This document shows positions 1 to 5,195 of a stretch of DNA of 5,207 bases, one piece after another. Location: assembly GCA_023460875.1 (NCBI GenBank), contig JAEWOQ010000600.1, positions 1-5,207 of the forward strand, written 5' to 3'. Every line of letters starts with the position of its first letter. Positions within the stretch are counted from its first letter, which is position 1. The translations under genes were made by a program, and so were the position numbers. This DNA comes from Pseudomonadota bacterium. GTDB lineage: Bacteria > Myxococcota_A > Polyangia > Polyangiales > Polyangiaceae. The notes beneath the pieces were generated by a model. The model searched no databases. It was not told where the DNA came from and saw only the letters and a program-made list of their open reading frames with translations.

Positions 1-217
1 CCCCCGGCTGCCGACAGCGGCCGTCGAAGACGCGCCCGCCGGCCCCGCCTCCCCCGACCAAGATGGTCAGCGGCGCGAACAGCACCCCAGGTTCGCTGCC
101 CGCTGCCGCGAAGTAGCCGCCCAGGGCCGCCGCCATCGCCGTGCCATCCTCACGGAGGATCTCGGCGGCCACTTCGTCCGCCTCCGGATGCGTGGACACC
201 ACGCCAGCGCGCTGCAT
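1..217 (-). CDS. gamma-glutamyltransferase-like protein, 5' part only (runs off left edge)
   Basis: The visible part is the first 72 codons or so of a minus-strand gene cut by the window edge. It starts MQRAGVVSTHPEADEVAAEI and continues with ILREDGTAMAAALGGYF, then a Gly-rich VGGGGAGGRVFDGR. This follows the order of the N-terminus of the gamma-glutamyltransferase large subunit: G-(M/V)-V-(A/S)-S near the start, an A-x-x-I-L-x-x-G-G-N-A-V-D-A-A helix, then a Gly-rich strand and D-x-R. The family consists of Ntn-hydrolases that cleave gamma-glutamyl bonds, as in glutathione, after self-processing. Here the usual GGNAVDAA is DGTAMAAA, so this is a divergent member and may not be a true GGT. 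There is no signal peptide, unlike periplasmic GGTs. The ATG at 217 has a GAGGAG ribosome binding site 7 bases upstream. The gene lies 70 bases after the DUF72-like gene on the same strand. The catalytic Thr region is outside the window. Confidence 0.6.
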   Translation of the reverse strand, partial: MQRAGVVSTHPEADEVAAEILREDGTAMAAALGGYFAAAGSEPGVLFAPLTILVGGGGAGGRVFDGRCRQPG

Positions 218-224
218 CAGGAGA

Positions 225-230
225 CTCCTC
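225..230 (-). promoter_or_regulatory. ribosome binding site of the GGT-like gene
   Basis: On the minus strand this reads GAGGAG, with a 7-base spacer to the ATG at 217. It is one of the better Shine-Dalgarno matches in the window. It supports this start and shows that the short GGT-like reading frame is translated from here and not continued from an upstream exported precursor. Confidence 0.6.
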
Positions 231-287
231 GCCGAGGCGGTGACGATCCCGAGCCGCACGACGACTCACGAGCCACGACGAACCCAC

Positions 288-920
288 TCACGCGTCAGCC
301 TCCCCGCCCAAGAGCTCCCTCAAGAGGGCGGCTGCGCGCACGGCGCCCTGCCCTTCGATCACCACGTACGCCTCCTCCACGCCTTCTAGACGCTCGGCGA
401 GCCGCTCGATCGCGCGGGCCCCCACCCGCGTTCCAAAGCCGAGGGCCCGGAGCCGCGTGTAGACGACGGACGCCTCGGGCCCATCGTCTCGGCTCAGGTC
501 TCGCACCAGGGTGAGATCGAGCTCGTCGGCCCAGCCCTCCGCCTCCTCCGGCGCCCACACGCCGTGGGGCTCCCAGGCGAGCCGCCAGTCGGGGCTCCGC
601 AGCCGCTCGGTCAGCTCTGTGAGCAGGGCCCGGTTGCGGGCGGTCGGCGTCGTTGTCGGGCTGGTGGTGAGCACCCCCCAGCGCGCCCCCAGCGCGTCGC
701 GGGCCTTCACGGCGCGCGCCAGGATCTCCTCCTGCACGCTGCCGGGCCGTACTACCTCCGGCGGCAGACGCAGGGAGAAGACGCGGCTCGGCATCGCCTC
801 GATCCAGATGGCAAGCTTTTTGGGGTGTGGCAGGTTCGGCGCCACGAGCACCTCGAGCAGATCGAAGGGATACCGGCGAATTCCCCCCTGGAGCGCGGAC
901 TGCCCGATGTAGAGTTTCAT
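288..920 (-). CDS. divergent DUF72-like protein
   Basis: This is a 210-residue protein. The start MKLYIGQSA (1-9) resembles the DUF72 opening IGTSGW. The later segments RVFSLRLPPEVV (46-57), WGVLTTSP (81-88), WRLAWEPHGVW (112-122), VVYTRLRALGFG (152-163) and YVVIEGQGAVRAAALLREL (185-203) align in order with the DUF72 strands FxFAVKxP, LGVxLxQLPP, xAxExRHxSW, YxRLHG and the C-terminal VYFNN..A..NA. DUF72 proteins have a TIM-barrel-like fold and no settled biochemical role. This one is shorter than the usual 240-300 residues, mainly through loss of about 15-20 residues after the first strand. The family's E-I-N-S-T-F-Y stretch reads E-V-L-V-A-P-N here, and the H of RLHG is A. The ATG at 920 is chosen because the family homology begins there. 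A TTG at 938 would add six residues (MAKASP), but its GAGG is only 3 bases away. Neither start has a good ribosome binding site. The gene lies about 200 bases after the acyltransferase gene and may be a separate unit with the GGT-like gene. Confidence 0.65.
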   Translation of the reverse strand: MKLYIGQSALQGGIRRYPFDLLEVLVAPNLPHPKKLAIWIEAMPSRVFSLRLPPEVVRPGSVQEEILARAVKARDALGARWGVLTTSPTTTPTARNRALLTELTERLRSPDWRLAWEPHGVWAPEEAEGWADELDLTLVRDLSRDDGPEASVVYTRLRALGFGTRVGARAIERLAERLEGVEEAYVVIEGQGAVRAAALLRELLGGEADA

Positions 921-1119
921 GGGCGATGCTTTTGCCAAATGCCTCGACGCAGCGCCACCACTTTACGCCCGCGCGGAGAACTGATGGTTGGATCGGTCGA
1001 CGCTGCCGCGAACCATTCCTCGGGCTCGTCGCTGAGAAAGGAGCGCGCCCGACCCTGCGTTCCCGCTCGCGACACGAAACTGCACGAACGGCACGAGCGG
1101 CACGAATGAAACGGCGGAG
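921..1119. other. intergenic gap between acyltransferase and DUF72-like genes
   Basis: This is about 200 bases without a convincing gene. The open frames across it lack family resemblance and reflect high GC. Near 1082-1108 there is a three-unit tandem repeat, listed separately. The minus strand has a TAAAGT hexamer at 965-960, a possible -10 box for the DUF72-like gene about 40 bases upstream of its ATG, but no matching -35 box is visible. An inverted repeat ATGGTT/AACCAT (984-989 with 1011-1016) has a long loop and no T-run, so it is not called as a terminator. Confidence 0.4.
1082..1108. repeat. three-unit 9-base tandem repeat, GCACGANCG type
   Basis: Three contiguous 9-base units read GCACGAACG, GCACGAGCG and GCACGAATG. 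They differ from one another only at the seventh and eighth bases. Read on the other strand the units are CGTTCGTGC-like. The array begins 12 bases downstream of the acyltransferase stop codon and lies outside coding sequence. Because the unit is a multiple of three, it stays open in most frames and could give a false Val-Pro-Phe or Ser-Cys-Arg repeat peptide. It looks like a short intergenic microsatellite; no function can be assigned from this copy. Confidence 0.7.
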
Positions 1120-2040
1120 TCACTCGCCGAGCTCGATGTCCACACCGGAGCCGTCATCGGTGAAATGGAACCATTGGGTCGCGTTGCTGCGCAGGAAAGC
1201 GCCCATCTGCCTCGCGAAGGCGCCGGCCGCGTCCTCCACCTGCTCCCGATCCGCGCGCCGGGGCAGGCGGATCGGGTGACCGACGTCGATCCTGTATTCG
1301 AAGAACCCGCGACGACTGGCGAAGACCGGCAGAATGGCGATCTGGGCGATGCTGGCGAGGGCGAAGGGGCCTTTCGGTAGCGGGAACGGGGCTCCCAACA
1401 GATCCACGATGACTGCCCCGGCCCCCGGAGCGCGATCCATCTGCACGGCCGCGACCTTTCCCGCCTGCAGCCACTCGAGCACGGGGAGCGCGTCCAGTGG
1501 ATGAGCACCCACCCGGCGGACCTCGAGCCCCGCGGTCCGCCGCACCAGATCGTGGAACGTGCCGGCCGCTGCGTCCTGCTCCTGTCCCATGACCAGCAGG
1601 ATCGGCTCGTCACGGGTCCCCCGGAGACCCTGCGCCGCTGCGTCCCAAGGCCCCACGTGGGCGGTCGCCAGGAGCACCCCGTCGCCGCTCCTGCGGAGCG
1701 CCTCGTAGCGCTCCGCCCCGACCACCCGGTAGCGCGCCGCCCTGCCCTCCTCGCGTTCGGCCGCCAACGACTCCGCCAGGCAGGCCGCGAAGGCGCCGAA
1801 GGTCGCGGCGATGTCCTTGAGCTCGCTGAGCTCATCGCGCCGGCCGTGAATCCGTCGCAGGTTGCGGAGCACCTGCCGGCGGGCTCGCGGCAACGCCAAC
1901 CCAAAGCCGAGACCAATCAATGGCGGGCTCCAGCGGACGAAGGCGCGAGGACCGAAGCGCGCTCCCAGGTACGCCCAGCGCCGCCATCCCGCGGAGCGGG
2001 GCGCCCACCCTGCCCCTGGGTCGCCCTTCACGCCGCTCAT
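1120..2040 (-). CDS. LpxL/HtrB-like lysophospholipid acyltransferase family protein
   Basis: This 306-residue protein matches the lipid A acyltransferase (LpxL/HtrB, LABLAT) family in length and in order of motifs. An N-terminal segment with hydrophobic stretch WSPPLIGLGFGLALP (37-51) is followed by RNLRRIHG (59-66), as in the family's RNLxxxxG. The catalytic HX4D motif is AHVGPWD, with H128 and D133. Later come GKVAAVQMDR (194-203) and the acceptor-pocket stretch LLGAPFPLPKGPFALA (214-229). Members transfer an acyl chain from acyl-ACP to a lipid at the inner face of the cytoplasmic membrane. The acceptor here could be lipid A, another lysophospholipid or an aminolipid, and the sequence does not decide. 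The ATG at 2040 overlaps the stop of the methyltransferase gene upstream as ATGA, implying translational coupling; GGGAG touches the start codon. A longer upstream extension of the frame only shadows the methyltransferase gene. This gene occupies the place where rplS often lies in such clusters. Confidence 0.87.
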   Translation of the reverse strand: MSGVKGDPGAGWAPRSAGWRRWAYLGARFGPRAFVRWSPPLIGLGFGLALPRARRQVLRNLRRIHGRRDELSELKDIAATFGAFAACLAESLAAEREEGRAARYRVVGAERYEALRRSGDGVLLATAHVGPWDAAAQGLRGTRDEPILLVMGQEQDAAAGTFHDLVRRTAGLEVRRVGAHPLDALPVLEWLQAGKVAAVQMDRAPGAGAVIVDLLGAPFPLPKGPFALASIAQIAILPVFASRRGFFEYRIDVGHPIRLPRRADREQVEDAAGAFARQMGAFLRSNATQWFHFTDDGSGVDIELGE

Positions 2041-2591
2041 CTCCCGAGCAGCCGATCGAAGACGATCGCGGCGGCGGCGCGGACGCTCAGGTGGTTGTAG
2101 CCATCCGCGCGAGGCGACTGGATGGGCGCGAGACACACCGCGGCGCGCTCGACGATCTCCGGCGCGAGCCCCCAGCCCGTACCGAACACGAGCAGGACGC
2201 CGGGTCCAGTGCTCTCGAGGAGGCTGCGAGCCGCAGGGAAGTCGACGGCCCCTGGCAAGGGGCGCGCGCTGGTGATCCACAGCTCCGCAGCGGGATCGAA
2301 CTGCTCCACGGCCTCGTCGAGGGAAGACAGCACGGTGAGCCCTTCCATCGGCGGCTTGCGATCCGGAATCCGTTGCGCGCCGGACCCCTCCGTCCAGTGC
2401 TTGCGGACCCGCACCGCCAGCTCTCGCTGAGCGGCCACCGGGTGAGCGACATAGTAGCGCTCGAGGCCGAAGGTGTGGGCGCTGCGGGCGATGTCGTGGA
2501 GATCGAGGTTCGTGATCGCGGTCGTCACCACCTGACCCCCTCGATCGAGCACAGGGTGGTGGACCAGGGCTACGGCGACGCGGCGACTCAT
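2037..2591 (-). CDS. TrmD-associated SPOUT-type RNA methyltransferase (Methyltrn_RNA_4 family)
   Basis: This 184-residue protein belongs to the SAM-dependent RNA methyltransferase family that often sits directly after trmD, for example the Thermotoga TM1570 type. The N-terminal block VALVHHPVLDRGGQVV (7-22) continues with TTAITNLDLHDIARSAHTFG (23-42), which is typical. FGTGWGL (136-142) and GYNHLSVRAAAAIVFDRLLG (164-183) correspond to the glycine-rich and C-terminal trefoil-knot parts that bind S-adenosylmethionine in SPOUT enzymes. The substrate RNA and the methylated base are not known for this family as far as I can say. The ATG at 2591 overlaps the trmD stop as ATGA, and GGGGAGG precedes it with only a 2-base spacer. 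Its own stop overlaps the acyltransferase start in the same way. The protein appears complete, with no missing motif. Confidence 0.88.
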   Translation of the reverse strand: MSRRVAVALVHHPVLDRGGQVVTTAITNLDLHDIARSAHTFGLERYYVAHPVAAQRELAVRVRKHWTEGSGAQRIPDRKPPMEGLTVLSSLDEAVEQFDPAAELWITSARPLPGAVDFPAARSLLESTGPGVLLVFGTGWGLAPEIVERAAVCLAPIQSPRADGYNHLSVRAAAAIVFDRLLGR

Positions 2592-3316
2592 GGCCTCCCC
2601 TTCTCCGCGCCCTCGGATCCCGCCCTCGTCGCGTCGCCCGCCAGCTCCGGGCGCCGGGCGCGCGTGCGCTCCCGCGACTGCTCCCTGCGCCACTCCGCGA
2701 TGCGCCGGTGGTCCCCGCTCTTCAAGATCTCCGGCACACCAAGCTCACGGTACTCGGCTGGGCGCGTGTACTGAGGGTACTCGAGTCCACCCTCGAGCTC
2801 GGGGCTGAACGACTCCTCTTGAACGGACTGCTCGTTGCCGAGCACCCCAGGCACGAGGCGGACGCAAGCTTCGATGATCGCCATCGCAGGGATCTCGCCG
2901 CCCGTGAGCACGAAATCGCCCAGGGAGACCTCCTCATCCATGAACGCGCGCACCCGCTCGTCGAAGCCCTCATAGCGCCCGCACACCAAGACCAGATCAC
3001 GTCGCGTCGCGAAGCTGCGCGCGAGCCCTTGGTGGAAAGGGCGCCCCTGAGGCGTCATGAGCACACGCAGCGCGCGGCCACCGAGCTTGTGCTCAGCGGC
3101 CTCGACGGCGGACATCACACAATCCACACGCATCACCATCCCCGAGCCGCCGCCATAAGGGGTGTCGTCCACCGACGCATGCTTGCCGATGCCGTGGGCC
3201 CGCAGGTCCTCGAAGGACAGCTCGAGATCACCGGCGCGGCGCGCCCGCCCGATGAAGCTGGTCTCCGCGAAAGGCCCGAAGAGCTCCGGAAACAGGGTGA
3301 CGACGGAAACACGCAT
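2588..3316 (-). CDS. trmD: tRNA (guanine-N1-)-methyltransferase (m1G37)
   Basis: TrmD methylates N1 of G37 next to the anticodon of tRNAs reading CUN, CCN and CGG-type codons, using S-adenosylmethionine, and so prevents +1 frameshifting. The 242-residue protein (E. coli has 255) is collinear with the family. It shows VVTLFPELF (5-13), DDTPYGGGSGMVM (50-62), LVLVCGRYEGFDERV (108-122), DEEVSLGDFVLTGGEIPAM (127-145), RLVPGVLG (153-160), YPQYTRPAEYR (180-190) and SGDHRRIAEWR (200-210). R153 matches catalytic R154 of E. coli. The position of catalytic D169 is E168 in QEESF, a conservative change. A three-residue insert follows before the YTRP motif. The ATG at 3316 is supported because homology starts at residue 1, although no clear ribosome binding site precedes it. 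The gap to rimM is 83 bases, and the stop overlaps the next methyltransferase start. Confidence 0.96.
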   Translation of the reverse strand: MRVSVVTLFPELFGPFAETSFIGRARRAGDLELSFEDLRAHGIGKHASVDDTPYGGGSGMVMRVDCVMSAVEAAEHKLGGRALRVLMTPQGRPFHQGLARSFATRRDLVLVCGRYEGFDERVRAFMDEEVSLGDFVLTGGEIPAMAIIEACVRLVPGVLGNEQSVQEESFSPELEGGLEYPQYTRPAEYRELGVPEILKSGDHRRIAEWRREQSRERTRARRPELAGDATRAGSEGAEKGRP

Positions 3317-3380
3317 GGGAACGACTCATGAGGTCTGACGGAACACGGGCGCCGCCGCTGCGACGGGACACGGCGACGAC

Positions 3381-3399
3381 GGTCGCGCGCCGCGCGCCC
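3381..3399 (-). other. near-perfect GC palindrome just after the rimM stop
   Basis: Read on the minus strand, the 19 bases directly after the rimM TGA form a nearly self-complementary run, GGGCGCGCGGCGCGCGACC. It can fold into a stem with one G/A mismatch and a 5-base loop. No T-run follows, so a classic intrinsic terminator is not supported. It lies in the 83-base rimM-trmD gap, the longest inside the ribosomal block, and could act as an RNA stability or partial attenuation element. In DNA this rich in GC such a palindrome may also be chance. Confidence 0.35.
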
Positions 3400-3990
3400 T
3401 CAGCGGATGAGGCCGTCTTCGGTGGAGAGCTCGACGCGCCGCGAGCCCACGTCGACGGACGCCACCCACGCGTCCCCGATAGGCTGCTCCAGGAGCCTCC
3501 CCTCCGGGTCTTCGATGACCAGCGTATCTACGCTCGGGTCCGGCCGCACCTGCCGCACCACGCCGATGACACGGCCCTCGCCGGAGTCGCTGGCCGCCAC
3601 GTGAACGGTGCAGCCAACCAGATCGGCCAGGTAATACTCGCCAGGCTCGAGGGGCGGCAAAGCAGCCCGCTCCACTAGCAGCCGGTGTCCCCGCAGAGCC
3701 TCGGCGCCGTCGCAGTCGTCCACGCCGTCCAAGTGAAGCAGCAGCCCCTTGCCGGTGCCGCGCACGGCGGCGATACGTCGCTGGCTGCGCTGCCCCCGAG
3801 GAGACTCCAGCAGCACATGCTCCACATGATGGAGCGCGTCGCTCTCGGCGTAATGGAGCTTGACCTTCACCTCACCGCGGAGGCCATGAGGGCGAAGGAT
3901 GGCGCCGATCTCGAGGGGCGCTTCGGGAGAGGAGGGGGTCGCGGGGCGCGCCTCCTCCTCGGCCGAGCTGGAGCGCTCGCGCTCAGTCAC
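3400..3990 (-). CDS. rimM: 16S rRNA processing / 30S maturation factor RimM
   Basis: RimM binds ribosomal protein S19 and helps mature the 30S head. From the GTG at 3990 the protein has 196 residues. The N-terminal RimM domain begins at IGAILRPHGLRGEVKV (28-43), a family hallmark, and runs to about residue 110. LPPLEPGEYYLADLVGCTV (111-129) opens the PRC-barrel domain, which ends with the family-typical GLI near the C-terminus. The GTG start has a GAGGG ribosome binding site 5 bases upstream. An in-frame TTG at 4002 overlaps the KH gene stop and would add MRAR, but has no Shine-Dalgarno sequence. Residues 1-25 are a Ser/Glu/Pro-rich extension ahead of the domain, probably disordered. The gene is 8 bases downstream of the KH gene, fitting the usual rpsP-KH-rimM-trmD order. 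Confidence 0.94.
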   Translation of the reverse strand: MTERERSSSAEEEARPATPSSPEAPLEIGAILRPHGLRGEVKVKLHYAESDALHHVEHVLLESPRGQRSQRRIAAVRGTGKGLLLHLDGVDDCDGAEALRGHRLLVERAALPPLEPGEYYLADLVGCTVHVAASDSGEGRVIGVVRQVRPDPSVDTLVIEDPEGRLLEQPIGDAWVASVDVGSRRVELSTEDGLIR

Positions 3991-3995
3991 GCGAG

Positions 3996-4000
3996 CCCTC
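3996..4000 (-). promoter_or_regulatory. ribosome binding site deciding the rimM start
   Basis: On the minus strand GAGGG lies 5 bases before the GTG at 3990 and overlaps the KH gene stop codon. The competing TTG at 4002 lies upstream of this site and has none of its own. This is the reason for preferring GTG 3990 over TTG 4002. Confidence 0.6.
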
Positions 4001-4235
4001 AATCAAGGATGTCGAGGTGAGCTCGACGTCCTTCTTTTGTCGCAGCCGCGGTGAGCAGGACCCGCATACTCTGCGCGGTCCGCCCATCCTTCCCGATCAC
4101 CTTGCCGATGTCCTCGGAGGCGACCTTCAGCTCGATCACGCAGCCGTCGTCGCTCTCGAGCTCTTCCACCTCGACGGCGTCCGGGTCGTCGACCAGGGCT
4201 TCTGCGAGGGTCGCGATGAGGTCTTTCAGTGCCAT
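3999..4235 (-). CDS. khpA: KH-domain RNA-binding protein, KhpA (YlqC) type
   Basis: This is a 78-residue protein consisting of a single type II KH domain, the usual length for KhpA/YlqC. The RNA-binding GxxG loop is G48-K-D-G51 inside IGKVIGKDGRTAQSMR (43-58). It is preceded by an acidic region (DDPDAVEVEELESDDG, 16-31) and a beta strand CVIELKV (32-38). In other bacteria KhpA acts as a small RNA chaperone, in some species paired with KhpB, and affects cell division or sRNA stability. Partner and targets here are unknown. It lies 36 bases after rpsP and 8 bases before rimM, the standard placement. The ATG at 4235 gives full domain coverage, but no clear Shine-Dalgarno sequence precedes it, so it may depend on rpsP translation. 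Confidence 0.92.
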   Translation of the reverse strand: MALKDLIATLAEALVDDPDAVEVEELESDDGCVIELKVASEDIGKVIGKDGRTAQSMRVLLTAAATKEGRRAHLDILD

Positions 4236-4271
4236 GATGGTAGTCCGGTCGGCGACGCCGCCCTTCGACCC

Positions 4272-4523
4272 TCAGCCCTGCGCCGCGGCACGAGCTGCGC
4301 GCTTGAGCAAGCGATCGACGGTATCGGAGGTCTGGGCGCCATGCCCTTTCCAGTAGTCGACGCGGGTACGATCTACCTGGAGCACACCTTCACCAGAGGG
4401 ATCGAAGGTTCCCACGTTCTCGATGAAGCGCCCGTCGCGGGCATTGCGCTGGTCGGTCACGACGACGCGATAGAAAGGACGCTTCTTGGAACCGTGGCGA
4501 GCAAGACGAATGTGAACGGCCAT
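4272..4523 (-). CDS. rpsP: 30S ribosomal protein S16
   Basis: S16 binds 16S rRNA in the 5' and central domains and is needed for 30S assembly. The 83-residue protein (typical length 80-90) starts MAVHIRLARHGSKKRPFYRV (1-20), followed by VVTDQRNARDGRFIENVGTF (21-40) and DPSG (41-44), all signatures of the family. The C-terminus carries W58 in VDYWKGHGAQTSDTV and a basic LLKRAARAAA tail. The ATG at 4523 follows GAGGAAAA, and an upstream ATG at 4613 would add 30 residues with no homology. This is the first gene of the minus-strand cluster. The ffh gene, which often precedes rpsP, is not present; a divergent NifU-like gene lies upstream. Confidence 0.97.
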   Translation of the reverse strand: MAVHIRLARHGSKKRPFYRVVVTDQRNARDGRFIENVGTFDPSGEGVLQVDRTRVDYWKGHGAQTSDTVDRLLKRAARAAAQG

Positions 4524-4759
4524 TTTTCCTCGGACTCTTGATTCTGACGCCGGCCCAGGAGAGGCACCAGCGACCACCAGACCCTGCTGGACGCATGGGC
4601 GGGGGGCCTCCACTACCCCGAGCCGGCCCCTTCGGCAAGGGGATCCATCGGGAGCTGCGCTGTCGCGGGCCCCTCGTCGAGGAAATTCGTACCAGCTCGA
4701 CCGCGATACCCTGACCCACCCTCGGCAGCGCCCGGGGAAGATGGTAGGATCATAAAGAC
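4524..4759. promoter_or_regulatory. shared upstream region of rpsP (minus) and the NifU-like gene (plus)
   Basis: These 236 bases between two divergent starts should hold the promoters of both units. On the minus strand, TTGCCG (4638-4633) and TAGTGG (4615-4610) are 17 bases apart, a possible -35/-10 pair for the rpsP operon that would give a leader of about 80 bases; the -10 match is weak. On the plus strand TAGGAT (4745-4750) fits TANNNT and ends 9 bases before the GTG of the NifU-like gene, with no clear -35. A perfect 6-base stem CCCCTT/AAGGGG with loop CGGC (4627-4642) overlaps the putative -35 element. GAGG at 4531-4528 is the rpsP ribosome binding site. An open frame on the minus strand through here has no family resemblance. 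Confidence 0.4.
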
Positions 4760-5095
4760 GTGTTGGATACTGAGGCGGACGTGCCCGGCCCTGGGGCCGA
4801 GCGACTCATCGATGTCCTGCGGACCGTCGTCGCTCCCCTCGTCGAGGCCGACGAAGGCGAACTCTACCTCTTGGAGGCCACCTCGATGCAGGTCCGGCTC
4901 CATCTTCGGGGCAAGTTCTCCGGCTGCCCAGGGAACAACCTGGTCGCGGAAGAGGTCATCCTCCCCGTGCTGCGCCGGGAGGCCCCGGACGTGCGCCTGG
5001 ACGTCAGCTCGGGTCCCCTTCTCCCCCAAGGGGCGGAGCGGGTCTCGCCACGGAGCTCCTCCCCGCCGTCCCCCGGCGAGCCTAACCCGGCGTGA
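4760..5095 (+). CDS. NifU C-terminal-domain-like protein with incomplete CxxC
   Basis: This 111-residue protein resembles the NifU C-terminal (Nfu) domain, a scaffold that carries a [4Fe-4S] cluster and passes it to target proteins. LIDVLRTVVAPLVEADEGELYL (16-37) corresponds to the family helix and DGG(D/E) strand. VRLHLRGKFSGCPGNNLVAE (45-64) corresponds to the cluster motif, normally GxCxxCPxx. EEVILPVLRREAPDV (64-78) is the following helix. The first cysteine of CxxC is F53 (codon TTC at 4916-4918) and only C56 remains. DGG is DEG here. After about residue 92 the tail is Ser/Pro-rich and unstructured in appearance. The frame opens at GTG 4760; a TTG directly follows, so the exact start is uncertain. 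AGGA lies 10 bases upstream. No partner Fe-S gene is in the window. Cluster binding may be lost or changed. Confidence 0.8.
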   Translation: MLDTEADVPGPGAERLIDVLRTVVAPLVEADEGELYLLEATSMQVRLHLRGKFSGCPGNNLVAEEVILPVLRREAPDVRLDVSSGPLLPQGAERVSPRSSSPPSPGEPNPA

Positions 5096-5144
5096 GCCGC
5101 CAATCACATGGGACTCCGCATCCCGTCTCCGAGCGCCCTCCGAA

Positions 5145-5195
5145 TGCCCTGCCTACGAGGGCACCCGACGGGAGCGAGCACCGCCCGTGCGGGTG
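5145..5195 (+). other. inverted repeats downstream of the NifU-like gene
   Basis: TGCCCT (5145-5150) pairs perfectly with AGGGCA (5158-5163) across a 7-base loop. CACCCG (5162-5167) pairs with CGGGTG (5190-5195). The two stems share two bases and so could be alternatives. They start about 50 bases after the NifU-like stop. There is no T-run, so an intrinsic terminator is only a weak possibility. The rest of 5096-5207 shows no convincing gene. Confidence 0.3.

Noticed and set aside
984..1016. Inverted repeat ATGGTT/AACCAT as a terminator after the acyltransferase gene
   Set aside because: The loop is over 20 bases and no T-run follows on either strand.
963..1916. Long minus-strand open frame of about 317 codons overlapping the acyltransferase gene
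   Set aside because: It lies in another frame of the acyltransferase gene, is rich in Arg, Ser, Trp and Cys, and has no family resemblance; this is a GC-driven shadow.
1920..2774. Long plus-strand open frame of about 284 codons opposite trmD and the SPOUT methyltransferase
   Set aside because: It is antisense to two clearly conserved genes, and its His/Arg/Gly-rich composition shows no recognisable domain.
2708..3331. Plus-strand open frame of about 207 codons opposite trmD
   Set aside because: It mirrors the codon pattern of trmD on the other strand; no motif and no ribosome binding site support it.
4613..5107. Minus-strand open frame of 164 codons upstream of rpsP
   Set aside because: It runs antisense through the NifU-like domain and the shared promoter region, with no homology seen.
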